Below, one piece after another: positions 55,799 through 64,000 of a DNA stretch of 64,000 nucleotides. The stretch is from FEN-1191 sp963707115 (GTDB lineage: Bacteria > Pseudomonadota > Gammaproteobacteria > Steroidobacterales > Steroidobacteraceae). The notes beneath the pieces were generated by a model. It was not told where the DNA came from and did not search any database. It was given only the letters and a program-made list of their open reading frames with translations. Each line of letters begins with the position of its first letter. The first letter of the stretch is position 1. The stretch covers positions 62,001 to 126,000 of the forward strand of contig CAVPOP010000003.1 in the NCBI GenBank assembly GCA_963707115.1, in the 5' to 3' direction. The position numbers and the translations under genes were made by a program.

Positions 55799-56668
55799 AT
55801 GAACACGTTTGCGATCGCCGGACTCCAGCTGGAAGGCCAGCGGGGTAGCAATGTCGAGTCCATGATCGAGGAGATCGACAGCGTCAAGCGACGTTTCCCC
55901 TGGGTGCAGATGGTGGTGGCGGGCGAATTGAACGCGTTTGGCGCGCGCGTCGCCGACGCCGAATCGCTTCCCAGCGCGACCGAGCAACGCTTCGCGGAAG
56001 CAGCGCACCGAAATCAGGTGTGGCTGATCCCGGGTAGCATGTACGAACGGGCAGGGGCCAAGGTCTACAACACCGCCAGCGTCATCAGCCCGTCCGGCAA
56101 GGTGATTGCGCGCTACCGAAAGATCTTCCCTTTCTGCCCGTACGAACAGCACGTCGCCTCCGGCAATGAGTTATGCATTTTTGAGGTTCCGGGCGTCGGG
56201 CGTTTTGGTCTCACAATCTGCTATGACATGTGGTTTCCAGAACTGGTCCGCTCACTGGCGCTCAGCGGCGCGGAGGTCATTCTGCATCCGAGTATGACCG
56301 GCACCCTTGATCGCGACGTGGAAGTCGCGATCGCGCGGGCGAGCGCGGCAGTGAATCAGGTCTACTTTGTATCCGTAAACGTCGCCGATCGCCTGGGCTG
56401 CGGCGAATCGTGCGTATACGGCCCCGGCGGCGAACTGATTCACCGCGCCGGCCGCACGCGCGAAATAATCCCGGTCGAACTCGACTTTGACTACTTGCGC
56501 CGCGTCCGGCGCACGGGCTGGCAGCGCCTTGGGCAGCCACTCAAGAGCCTGCGCGACTCCACGATGGATTTCACTCCTTTTCTTTCGGTCGAGTCGCGTA
56601 ACCGGGCATTTCGCGAGCTCGGGGCATTGGAAATGGCCAGAGCACCATCGCCGGCGGATGGCCTGTAG
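55799..56668 (+). CDS. nitrilase-superfamily carbon-nitrogen hydrolase (amidase)
   Basis: 289-aa cytosolic hydrolase with the full Glu-Lys-Cys triad: Glu43 in VAGELNAFG, Lys108 in RYRKIFPFCPYE and Cys141 in TICYDMWFPEL. The sequence LHPSMTGTLDRDVE and RASAAVNQVYFVSVN follow the family pattern. Absence of a fused domain and the Y-D-M-W-F-P after Cys suggest an amidase of the aliphatic-amidase or carbamoyl type rather than a true nitrilase. It cleaves a C-N bond in an amide, probably of the compound sensed by the MocR protein 81 bases upstream. ATG 55799; no strong ribosome site. Confidence 0.9.
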   Translation: MNTFAIAGLQLEGQRGSNVESMIEEIDSVKRRFPWVQMVVAGELNAFGARVADAESLPSATEQRFAEAAHRNQVWLIPGSMYERAGAKVYNTASVISPSGKVIARYRKIFPFCPYEQHVASGNELCIFEVPGVGRFGLTICYDMWFPELVRSLALSGAEVILHPSMTGTLDRDVEVAIARASAAVNQVYFVSVNVADRLGCGESCVYGPGGELIHRAGRTREIIPVELDFDYLRRVRRTGWQRLGQPLKSLRDSTMDFTPFLSVESRNRAFRELGALEMARAPSPADGL

Positions 56669-56783
56669 CGTCGGCACGACTGACTGGACCATTCCTTGCC
56701 AACCAACTGGCACTACGATGTCCGTACCCGCAATAGTAGCCTCCGGCATATTAGTCCGGCCCAAATCAATGAGGTAGCGTGAA

Positions 56784-59285
56784 ATGTCGAACCCCCGATT
56801 GACCCGCCATATGACCGTGGCCGCGGCCGTGGCCATGGCGATGGGTGGCAAGGCCATGCCGGTGTGGTCAGCGGACGACACGGCAAAGAACGGCACCACC
56901 CTGGAGGAGATCGTGGTCACTGCGACACGGCGCGCGCAGTTGGTCCAAGAAATCCCATTCAACATCTCCGCGGTAAGCGGCGAAGATCTGGAGAAGGCCA
57001 ACATCATCGATTCCGTCGAGGCGCTGCGCTCAGTGGCCGGGGTGTCGATGATCGACCGCGGTTACCGCAGTTCGGGCGTTACCAACGGAATCGTGATCCG
57101 CGGCATCAACGTGGACAGCGGTATCCAGGGCGACGTCCCGCTGGCCGCGCCCCCGACGGTCGCAACCTACGTAGACAACACCGCGCTGTTCGGCAATTTC
57201 ATCCTCAAGGACATTGATCGCATCGAAGTACTGCGCGGCCCGCAGAGCACACTCTACGGCTCGGGCTCGCTGGCGGGCAACGTTCGTTACATCATGAAAA
57301 AGCCCGACCTCAAGGGATTTAGCGGCAAGGCGAGCATGGGTTACGGCCTCACCGACGGGTCCGACGGCGACAACCTGAATCCTGACCTGATGGTGAACAT
57401 TCCCCTGGGAGACATGTTCGCGCTGCGCGCCAATGCCGGGCAAGTCAAAAACGCCGGGGTGGTCGACTATCCGAATGTCTACGTGTTGGACGCGAACGGC
57501 GACCCGGTCGTCACCAACGGCGACATCGTCAACGCCAAGCCCGTCTATCACTATGTCAAGGACGCCGACACGGTCGATATCAAGTACGGACGCATATCGG
57601 CGCTGTTCAAGCCAAACGACGTATTCAACGCCCAGCTTTCCTACCAGAAGCAGAAGGACGAGATCGGGGCGCGCAGGCAAGTCACCAGTGGCGCCAATCT
57701 GGTCGACGGCGGCGACTATGGCAAATATCAGTTCGGCGGCATCCAGCTCGAACCCTCTAATCGCGAGGTCGAACTGACCGCGCTGGAGCTGGAGCTGTCG
57801 CTGGGATTTGCAACCCTAACCTCCAGCACGTCGCACTACTCACACAGTGGCAGCAGCATTAGCGACAATTCCGGCGTCTATGCGCGCAACGGGTGGTTCG
57901 CGTTCTACGGCAGCTCACCGCGGCCCATGGCCCAAGCCCAGCGCTTTTATGACGACTCGGCAAACACCGAGGAGCTGCGCCTCGTATCCAACGGTCACAA
58001 CTTCATCGACTGGACTGCCGGACTCTTCTACACCGACCAGAATTACGACCTGGGACAGAATAGCTATCTGGTGGGGTACGTCCCGTACATGAACGCCATC
58101 AACCTGTACGGACTGGCCCCATTCAGCACGAACCAAGATTTTCTGTTCCGGCGCCAGCAGGATTACAAGGAATGGGCTGCCTACGGCGAGGCCACCTTCA
58201 ATCTGCAGGATAATGTGCACCTGACCGTCGGCGGCCGCTACTTCGACAACAAGGTCGACGTTAACGCCATTGTCGACGTGCCGATCTATTCATCTCCCAC
58301 CAATCCCCCAGGCACGGCGGCGCAGAACCTCAGCGACAATTCGTATCTGCTCAAGGCCAATCTTGCCTGGGATCTGGGTGCGCACTCGATGGTCTACGCG
58401 ACCTTCTCGCAAGGGTACCGGCACGCGGGCGCCAATGCCGTGCCCACGTCCGGCAAGTATGCGGAGAGCCCAGGCTACTTCACGTTCAAGTCCGATTCGG
58501 TCAACAACTACGAAGTGGGATATAAGGGCACCACGCCCACGCTGGCCTACTCGGCCTCGATCTACTACCAGGATTGGCACGATCCGCAGTTGAACACCGC
58601 GACCTCCAACTGGGGCTTCTTTGCGGTCATCAATGGCCAGTCGGCAAAGACCCAGGGTATCGAGCTGGAGTTATCTGGGCGACTGAGCGAGCACCTCGAC
58701 TTCAACTTGGGCTACACCTATGCCGACGCCAAGCTGACGGCCGACGTGTATCAGCCGGCGGGGAATTTCTACGGCAGCGGGGCGTTGTATACCGACCGTA
58801 TCGCGGCGGACGGTGAACGGTTGCCGGGCTCCGCCAAGAACGTCATCAGCGCCTCGCTCAGCCATCACATGGAGCTCTCGCACGGCGTCGAATTGACCAC
58901 GGTTCTGAGCGGTTACTACCAGTCCAACACCCTGAATAGCCTCGGCGACAATAATTGCCTGACATCCTACAACGCCATCGGCAACTGCAATGACAGCCCG
59001 AGTCCGGCGTCGCCGAATTACGCGCCGGCGTCGGTGTTTTCCCGGGCCTACGCGCAGATCGACAGTTTCCAGATCTGGAACCTGAGTGCGACGCTCAGCA
59101 AGAATCACTGGGATGCCTCGCTCTACGCCAAGAACCTATTCAATGAGGCCGGCACGACCGGGGTGTTCCCATTCCTGCTCGGCGGCTCGCAACCTGATCC
59201 AAGTCAGAATTACTTTGGCAACAATTCGCGGGACTACATCGCGCAGCCGCGCACGATCGGGCTGGTGGTCGGCTACAGGTTCTAA
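56784..59285 (+). CDS. TonB-dependent outer-membrane receptor
   Basis: 833-aa receptor. ATG 56784 follows GAGGT at 8 bases. Signal peptide, then the TonB box/plug: LEEIVVTATRRAQ, NISAVSGEDLEKA, RGINVDSGIQGDVPL, VLRGPQSTLYGSGSLAG. The 22-strand barrel runs to the C-terminal VVGYRF with terminal Phe. The plug has the VVTATRR box typical of proteobacterial substrate-specific receptors rather than a FecR-coupled signal extension. Energy-driven uptake of a bulky or scarce substrate is implied; sequence does not tell which. It is followed by a strong hairpin and then by the sulfotransferase gene. Confidence 0.95.
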   Translation: MSNPRLTRHMTVAAAVAMAMGGKAMPVWSADDTAKNGTTLEEIVVTATRRAQLVQEIPFNISAVSGEDLEKANIIDSVEALRSVAGVSMIDRGYRSSGVTNGIVIRGINVDSGIQGDVPLAAPPTVATYVDNTALFGNFILKDIDRIEVLRGPQSTLYGSGSLAGNVRYIMKKPDLKGFSGKASMGYGLTDGSDGDNLNPDLMVNIPLGDMFALRANAGQVKNAGVVDYPNVYVLDANGDPVVTNGDIVNAKPVYHYVKDADTVDIKYGRISALFKPNDVFNAQLSYQKQKDEIGARRQVTSGANLVDGGDYGKYQFGGIQLEPSNREVELTALELELSLGFATLTSSTSHYSHSGSSISDNSGVYARNGWFAFYGSSPRPMAQAQRFYDDSANTEELRLVSNGHNFIDWTAGLFYTDQNYDLGQNSYLVGYVPYMNAINLYGLAPFSTNQDFLFRRQQDYKEWAAYGEATFNLQDNVHLTVGGRYFDNKVDVNAIVDVPIYSSPTNPPGTAAQNLSDNSYLLKANLAWDLGAHSMVYATFSQGYRHAGANAVPTSGKYAESPGYFTFKSDSVNNYEVGYKGTTPTLAYSASIYYQDWHDPQLNTATSNWGFFAVINGQSAKTQGIELELSGRLSEHLDFNLGYTYADAKLTADVYQPAGNFYGSGALYTDRIAADGERLPGSAKNVISASLSHHMELSHGVELTTVLSGYYQSNTLNSLGDNNCLTSYNAIGNCNDSPSPASPNYAPASVFSRAYAQIDSFQIWNLSATLSKNHWDASLYAKNLFNEAGTTGVFPFLLGGSQPDPSQNYFGNNSRDYIAQPRTIGLVVGYRF

Positions 59286-59300
59286 CGGCGGGGGTCGTTA

Positions 59301-59331
59301 CAGGGGGGCCGGGAACGGCCCGGCCCCCCTG
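59301..59331 (+). terminator. strong GC-rich hairpin after the TonB receptor gene
   Basis: Perfect 13-base arms (59301-59313 and 59319-59331) made of CAGGGGGG-CCGGG and its complement, with loop AACGG. It starts 16 bases after the receptor stop. No T-run follows, so it may stop only part of transcription or protect the receptor mRNA, lowering expression of the genes downstream. Confidence 0.6.
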
Positions 59332-59341
59332 ACTTGCTAAC

Positions 59342-60982
59342 ATGCGCTTCACCGGTTCCCAAGCATTAGCCGGCGAGCCTGAGGCGAGCGCTGTCATGAC
59401 TGCCCCCACAGCGATGAACAAGGAACAGCTTGCCGAGCTGATTGCCAGGCATATCGACAGCGGGGACTATCGTACCGCCCTGAACGCTTGCCAGCAGCTG
59501 ACTGCTAACCATCCCGGCTACGCTTACGGCTGGTACCTGTCCAGTTTCCTGATGAAGAAGGCGCATCGCTACGACGACGCACTGCGCGCTATAGACCACG
59601 CTCTCCAACTCGGCCACTCGGACAACTACCAGTTGCACAGGGCGAAATGCCTATTTGAGGGGGGCGACATCCCGGCCGCCATTGCCGCCGCCACCGAGCT
59701 CACGCACAAGCGGTTCCCGGACCCGGCACTGCATAATGAATTGGGCTCGCTGTTGCACATGCTGGGCGATCAGGCCGGGGCGCTGCGTCAGTATTCCAGC
59801 GCTATTGCACTGGACAGCCAAATCGCTGAATTTCACTTCAACAGGGCTGCTGTGCAGCGCTATCTTGGCGACGCAGCGGGCGCGGAGGCGAGCTTCGATG
59901 CGGCACTCGCACTGAACCCGAATGAATATGAGGCGTATAACGGGCGCGCGCAACTGCGCACCCAGAGCCGCGAACACAATCATCTCGTGCAACTGCGGCA
60001 AATGATTGCCGCCACCCAGTCTCCCTCGGGGCTGATTCAGCTCTATTACGCCTTGGCAAAGGAGCAGGAGGACCTCGGCGAGTTCAGCGAAGCCTTCGGG
60101 AGCCTGCAATGTGGCGCCGGAATCAAGCGCCGGGGAATGCAATACAACGTTGATACCGACCTGCAGATCATGGCCAAGATCCGCGAAGTGTACGGGCCGG
60201 AGATGTTCGACGGGCGCATCCGGGGCTGCGGGAGTACCGACCCGATATTCATTATCGGCATGCCACGGACCGGTACGACACTGGTCGAGCGCATATTGGG
60301 CAGCCACTCGCGCGTTACGGCAGCAGGCGAGCTCAATGATTTTGGGCTGGAGCTAACGCGCCTGGTCAGCGCGCTGCTCGGTCCAGGCCGTGGGTCACGC
60401 CTCGATTTCGTGGCCGCAAGCGCAAAGCTCGATTTCAATGCGCTCGGAGAAGCCTATCTGCACCGCGCAGCGCCGCACCGCCGCGGCGGAGCACGGTTCA
60501 TCGACAAGTTGCCCTTCAATTTCCTGTATGCCGGGCTGATCCACTTGGCTTTGCCGCAGGCGAAGATTGTCAGCGTGGTGCGCCACCCCATGGATACCTG
60601 CTATGCGGTGTACAAGCAGCTGTTCAAGGATGCCTACCCCTATTCGTATGACCTCGATGAGTTGGGCCGGTATTTCATCGCCTACGATCGGCTCATGCAA
60701 CATTGGCACGCGGTCATGCCCGGACAGATCCATACCTTGAGGTACGAATCCCTGGTGGCCGACCTCGAGGGCGAAGCGCGCCGCTTGCTGCGGTACTGCG
60801 AGCTGCCCTGGGAGGATCAATGCCTGCGCTTCCACGAGAACTTGCAGCCATCGACGACCGCCAGCGCCATGCAGGTGCGCCGTCCCATCTACGACAGCTC
60901 AGTAGGCAAGTGGCGCCTCTACGAGCGGCAGCTCGAGCCACTACGGGCTCTCCTGGACGGAGCGGGTATCGACGTTGCCTAG
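59342..60982 (+). CDS. TPR-containing sulfotransferase
   Basis: 546-aa cytosolic two-domain protein. Residues about 30-240 are tetratricopeptide repeats (YRTALNACQQLTANHPGY, YDDALRAIDHALQLGHSD, AGALRQYSSAIALDSQIA). Residues about 300-530 form a PAPS-dependent sulfotransferase: the 5'-phosphosulfate loop FIIGMPRTGTTLVERIL begins near residue 304, and VVRHPMDTCYAVYKQLF is the 3'-phosphate motif. TPR-sulfotransferases sulfate peptides or small acceptors, with the TPR as acceptor-binding part. The start may instead be ATG 59396 or 59414. The gene overlaps the serine hydrolase by 8 bases. The cognate acceptor is unknown; a tyrosine or polyketide alcohol is possible. Confidence 0.9.
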   Translation: MRFTGSQALAGEPEASAVMTAPTAMNKEQLAELIARHIDSGDYRTALNACQQLTANHPGYAYGWYLSSFLMKKAHRYDDALRAIDHALQLGHSDNYQLHRAKCLFEGGDIPAAIAAATELTHKRFPDPALHNELGSLLHMLGDQAGALRQYSSAIALDSQIAEFHFNRAAVQRYLGDAAGAEASFDAALALNPNEYEAYNGRAQLRTQSREHNHLVQLRQMIAATQSPSGLIQLYYALAKEQEDLGEFSEAFGSLQCGAGIKRRGMQYNVDTDLQIMAKIREVYGPEMFDGRIRGCGSTDPIFIIGMPRTGTTLVERILGSHSRVTAAGELNDFGLELTRLVSALLGPGRGSRLDFVAASAKLDFNALGEAYLHRAAPHRRGGARFIDKLPFNFLYAGLIHLALPQAKIVSVVRHPMDTCYAVYKQLFKDAYPYSYDLDELGRYFIAYDRLMQHWHAVMPGQIHTLRYESLVADLEGEARRLLRYCELPWEDQCLRFHENLQPSTTASAMQVRRPIYDSSVGKWRLYERQLEPLRALLDGAGIDVA

Positions 60983-62714
60983 GCCGTGCGCCCCGCCCGC
61001 GAGACCCTGGCTGCTGCTGATCGCTGCCAGCTTACTCGTGGGCCCTGCGGTGGCGAATGAACTCAGTCGCGCGGTCATGCTGAGCGGCACCGGGTACCTG
61101 CAGCCCGTGGATCTAGCGGAATACACGCCACCGGCAGGTGGCGCAGCGCCCACCCAGCATTTTGAGGGCCGGCTCACCCTGCGCCGACAGGGGACCAACG
61201 GTTACCGGTCCTTGGTTCTGGACCGGAGCTTTCTCACTTCGGACCACCGCAAGGTCGCAGACCTTCCGGACTTTGACTTCGAGTTTGTTGCCGATGGCGG
61301 CAATTTCATCCCGATCCAGCGTGGCACCGTACCCGGGAGTCATCCTTCCTGGGAAATCATTCTGGAGCCGGGCAGGGTGTGGGAAGCCACCGAGGACGGT
61401 GGCTACGCGCGTGTATCGCTGCCCTTCGCGCTCGAAGAGCGCAACGAAAACTGCATGCACAACGGCGTGCTTAGCTTTCTGTTTAAGAGCGATGGCAGCG
61501 TTTCGCACGCCGCCTGGCAGATCAGCAGCGAGACCTGTCGCTACGAGAAGTTCGATGCCTGGGGCTGGCTCCGAGCGCTCTACCAGCCCCGCCAGGTGCC
61601 CGGCGCGGGCGCAACGATCAATGCATTCCGTCGTGAACTTGCCGCGCGCATGCCGGTCCGTCCGATTGCCACACTTGCCGACGATTATCCTGGCGCGGTG
61701 CCCACTAACTTTGGCGCAGTAAGCGAGGTGTCGCCGCGGGACATGTCGACCTACGGCTTCGTGATCGACGGCGTGCGCTACAGCGGCGGCTGCCCGACCC
61801 GTCACGGCGCGTATCCGTATTGCGAGAATCTCGACCTGCCGTCCTACTCGCTGGCGAAATCAATGGTGGCGGGCATCGCGCTGATGCGACTGGAGCGCCT
61901 GTATCCAGGCGCGGCGCAGTCAGCAATTCGCGAGTACGTTCCCGAATGCGCGACCGACCATCGCTGGGACGGAGTCACCTTCGTCAACGTTCTCGATATG
62001 GCGACCGGATTGTATCGGTCGGTCGTCGACCAGGCAGATGAGGATGCGGAGGGCACCGGGCGGTTCTTCTTCCCCACGGATCATGCCCACAAGATCCGCT
62101 ATGCGTGCCTAGAGTACGAACGTCGCGCGCCGCCCGGTTCCACCTGGGTGTATCACACCTCCGATACCTATGTATTGGGCGTGGCGCTTGCCCGGTACCT
62201 GCAGCGCCGCCGCGGACCCGCCGCGGACTTCTACCGCGACTTGCTGGTCGAACCCCTGTGGGAACCGCTGGGCTTGAGTCCGTCGGCGGCCGTCACCCGC
62301 CGCACCTACGACGCCACGGCCCAGCCATTCACGGGTTATGGACTGACCCTGCACAGCGACGACATCGTAAAACTCGCCCTGTTCCTCGCAGTCGACGGCG
62401 GGCGCATCGGCGACCAGCAGGAGCTCGACCCGGATATGCTGAGAGCGGCCATGCAGCAGGACCCGGCCCACCGCGGACTGCCTGCCAGCACCCCGGAATT
62501 TCGATATATGCACGGGTTCTGGGCCTATAACGTGGCGCGCGTGCTGGGCTGCGCGCAGGCCACGTGGATTCCGTTCATGTCGGGCTTTGGCGGCATTGAA
62601 GTTGTGATGCTTCCCAATCACACCGTTTACTATTACGTGAGTGACGGAGGCGAATTTCGCTGGGCGCAAGCTGCCGCGGAATCAAACCGGATGCGGAGCT
62701 TTTGCCGACCATGA
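60975..62714 (+). CDS. exported SxxK serine hydrolase (beta-lactamase/esterase family)
   Basis: 579-aa secreted protein, TTG start at 60975 within the end of the sulfotransferase gene, with signal peptide PWLLLIAASLLVGPAVA. The class C beta-lactamase-like fold has Ser292-x-x-Lys295 in PSYSLAKSMVAG and the base Tyr393 in WVYHTSDTYVLG. It acts on acyl or amide bonds, commonly as an esterase or D-stereospecific peptidase, in the periplasm. About 230 residues before the Ser are family-extra, with a beta-rich region (GRLTLRRQGTNGYRSLVLDR). Translational coupling on both sides links it to the sulfotransferase and to the MFS gene. Confidence 0.9.
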   Translation: MPRPCAPPARPWLLLIAASLLVGPAVANELSRAVMLSGTGYLQPVDLAEYTPPAGGAAPTQHFEGRLTLRRQGTNGYRSLVLDRSFLTSDHRKVADLPDFDFEFVADGGNFIPIQRGTVPGSHPSWEIILEPGRVWEATEDGGYARVSLPFALEERNENCMHNGVLSFLFKSDGSVSHAAWQISSETCRYEKFDAWGWLRALYQPRQVPGAGATINAFRRELAARMPVRPIATLADDYPGAVPTNFGAVSEVSPRDMSTYGFVIDGVRYSGGCPTRHGAYPYCENLDLPSYSLAKSMVAGIALMRLERLYPGAAQSAIREYVPECATDHRWDGVTFVNVLDMATGLYRSVVDQADEDAEGTGRFFFPTDHAHKIRYACLEYERRAPPGSTWVYHTSDTYVLGVALARYLQRRRGPAADFYRDLLVEPLWEPLGLSPSAAVTRRTYDATAQPFTGYGLTLHSDDIVKLALFLAVDGGRIGDQQELDPDMLRAAMQQDPAHRGLPASTPEFRYMHGFWAYNVARVLGCAQATWIPFMSGFGGIEVVMLPNHTVYYYVSDGGEFRWAQAAAESNRMRSFCRP

Positions 62715-63868
62715 ACCGACTGTCTGCCGGTGTGAACCCCGAGGGCCTCTTGGCCAGCACCTTGCTGGCGTTTCTGGCGACGGCCGGCCTGTTTTACGTC
62801 AACATCATGCCGGCCCTCGTCGATGGTCTGGTAACCGGGCTCGGCTTTTCCAACGCTCAAGCGGGGAACGTCGCGGCCGCCAACGTTTACGGTGCGGCGG
62901 CGGGTGCGCTAGTTGCAATATTCATCGTGAAGCGCATTGCCTGGCGGCCCGTGGCCTGCGCGCTGCTTGTCGCGCTCATTGCCGTCGACCTGTCGTCGAC
63001 ATTCATCCATTCAGCGCCGTTGTTGACAGTCACCCGCCTCCTGCATGGTTTGGCGGGAGGGCTGCTGGTGGGCGTCGCTTATTCGGTGATGGGCCGGCTG
63101 GCCGCTCCCGACCGCGCCTTTGGCATGTTGCTCGTGGTCCAGTACGGCCTGGGCGGATTGGGAATCATGTGGTTGCCCAGACTCGTGCCGTACTATGGCG
63201 CCGCCGTGCTGTTTGTGGCGCTCGCGGCCTTTAGCGTCATTACGGCAGCCATGTTTGCATTCATCCCCAATTACCCACGGCGCGACACCGCTGGTGGGGC
63301 GGACGGCAAGTTCCTTAAGCAACCCCCGCTGGTGGTAGTCGCAGCACTGATCTCGCTGTTCCTTTTCCAGGCAGCAAACATGGGCCTGGCAGCGTACGTG
63401 CTGGGGCTAGCGCGCCACGTGGGACTTGCCGCGGGGTTTGCCAGCAACACCGTCGGCGTCGCGTCCTGGCTGGGCGTACTGGGCGCGGCGTTGTGCGTCG
63501 CACTTGGCACTAGGGTAGGCCGGTTCTGGCCGCTGGTGGCGGGCATGCTGCTGACGGTCGCCGGCAGCTGGGCGTTCCATCGCAGTGAGGTCGGATTCAT
63601 ATATGCCGCCGCCAATGACGTCACGGCCATGGTGTGGGCCTTCGCTGTGCCTTATATTTTCGGCATGTGCGCGCAACTGGACCACAATGGCCAGCTGACC
63701 GTGCTGGGTGGCTTCTGCTCGAAGATGGGGTTGGCCACCGGACCGCTGCTGGCCGGGCGGCTGCTCGTGCACGACGACTATGGACTGCTGATCAACGTGA
63801 CCGTGGCCGTGTTGATGGTCTGCACTGTGGTCGTGTTGCCCACGGCGCGGCGCCTGGATCGCGGGTAA
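62711..63868 (+). CDS. MFS transporter
   Basis: 385-aa inner-membrane protein with 12 predicted helices (LASTLLAFLATAGLFYV at the N-terminus; LGVLGAALCVALGTRVGRF before the later helices). ATG 62711 overlaps the preceding stop by four bases (ATGA). The motif GLLVGVAYSVMGRLAAPDRA takes the place of the canonical loop-4/5 signature. It is likely a drug:H+ or small-peptide type carrier importing or exporting the product of the coupled serine hydrolase. It is the last complete gene; the remaining 132 bases to the window edge hold nothing recognisable. Confidence 0.88.
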   Translation: MNRLSAGVNPEGLLASTLLAFLATAGLFYVNIMPALVDGLVTGLGFSNAQAGNVAAANVYGAAAGALVAIFIVKRIAWRPVACALLVALIAVDLSSTFIHSAPLLTVTRLLHGLAGGLLVGVAYSVMGRLAAPDRAFGMLLVVQYGLGGLGIMWLPRLVPYYGAAVLFVALAAFSVITAAMFAFIPNYPRRDTAGGADGKFLKQPPLVVVAALISLFLFQAANMGLAAYVLGLARHVGLAAGFASNTVGVASWLGVLGAALCVALGTRVGRFWPLVAGMLLTVAGSWAFHRSEVGFIYAAANDVTAMVWAFAVPYIFGMCAQLDHNGQLTVLGGFCSKMGLATGPLLAGRLLVHDDYGLLINVTVAVLMVCTVVVLPTARRLDRG

Positions 63869-64000
63869 GCCTCGGCACACCACACGTCGGGCGCTGCGCC
63901 TGCCAGTGATCGTCACCGCCTGTTGCGATCGGGATGGCATCGGAGCGATCCGTTCAGGCGCCCGTTGGAAGGCCATGATCGATTGTGGCAACATGAACTC

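Overview
The window is 64 kb of GC-rich bacterial chromosome. It reads as a Gram-negative proteobacterium: there is a TonB-dependent receptor, an AsmA protein, a patatin fused to an Omp85-type barrel, several signal-peptide beta-barrel proteins and a multihaem cytochrome c. Gene style (MocR, TPR-sulfotransferase beside a TonB receptor, leucine catabolism, many secreted hydrolases) would fit a soil or freshwater gammaproteobacterium of the Steroidobacter/Nevskia/Xanthomonad type. That placement is an inference, since no rRNA or other marker gene is present. I see no tRNA, rRNA, CRISPR array, insertion sequence or prophage.

Layout. 1-3.5 kb: end of a class III aminotransferase and a secreted beta-propeller/PHP-amidohydrolase-like protein. 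3.5-10.4 kb (minus strand): a compact operon of P1-family aminopeptidase, two phytoene-desaturase-like FAD enzymes, a GcvT-like protein and a second class III aminotransferase. 10.5-18 kb: a leucine/isovalerate region, with a FadR-type regulator and isovaleryl-CoA dehydrogenase facing the two methylcrotonyl-CoA carboxylase subunits, a flavin reductase and another acyl-CoA dehydrogenase. The biotin subunit and the last dehydrogenase carry ten single-base frameshifts within 3.2 kb, most likely sequence errors. 18-22.3 kb: alkaline-phosphatase-like hydrolase, MFS and APC transporters, and a small unknown gene. 22.4-28.6 kb: secreted S33-type hydrolase and M14 peptidase, divergent from a DddP-like M24 protein.

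28.6-37.7 kb: an ArnT-like glycosyltransferase, a class II glutamine-dependent asparagine synthetase and two CapA-type proteins in one overlapping operon (the upstream CapA copy has lost its metal ligands), then a glycine-zipper protein, a polyprenyl-phosphate-sugar GT2 and a DUF202 protein. 37.7-53.6 kb: an envelope region with an octahaem cytochrome/TPR protein (one frameshift), four outer-membrane barrels, two near-identical SYLF proteins flanking a DUF4105 protein and a patatin-Omp85 phospholipase, an AsmA protein and a periplasmic two-repeat protein. 53.9-63.9 kb (plus strand): a MocR regulator with an extra C-terminal domain, then nitrilase, TonB receptor, TPR-sulfotransferase, secreted SxxK serine hydrolase and MFS transporter. 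This looks like an uptake-and-processing locus for an unidentified amide or peptide.

The best candidates for undescribed systems are the CapA/pseudo-CapA/AsnB/ArnT operon, the SYLF-DUF4105-patatin-SYLF-AsmA block, the MocR-to-MFS uptake locus, and the aminopeptidase/FAD/GcvT/transaminase operon with a FadR-like operator in front of it.
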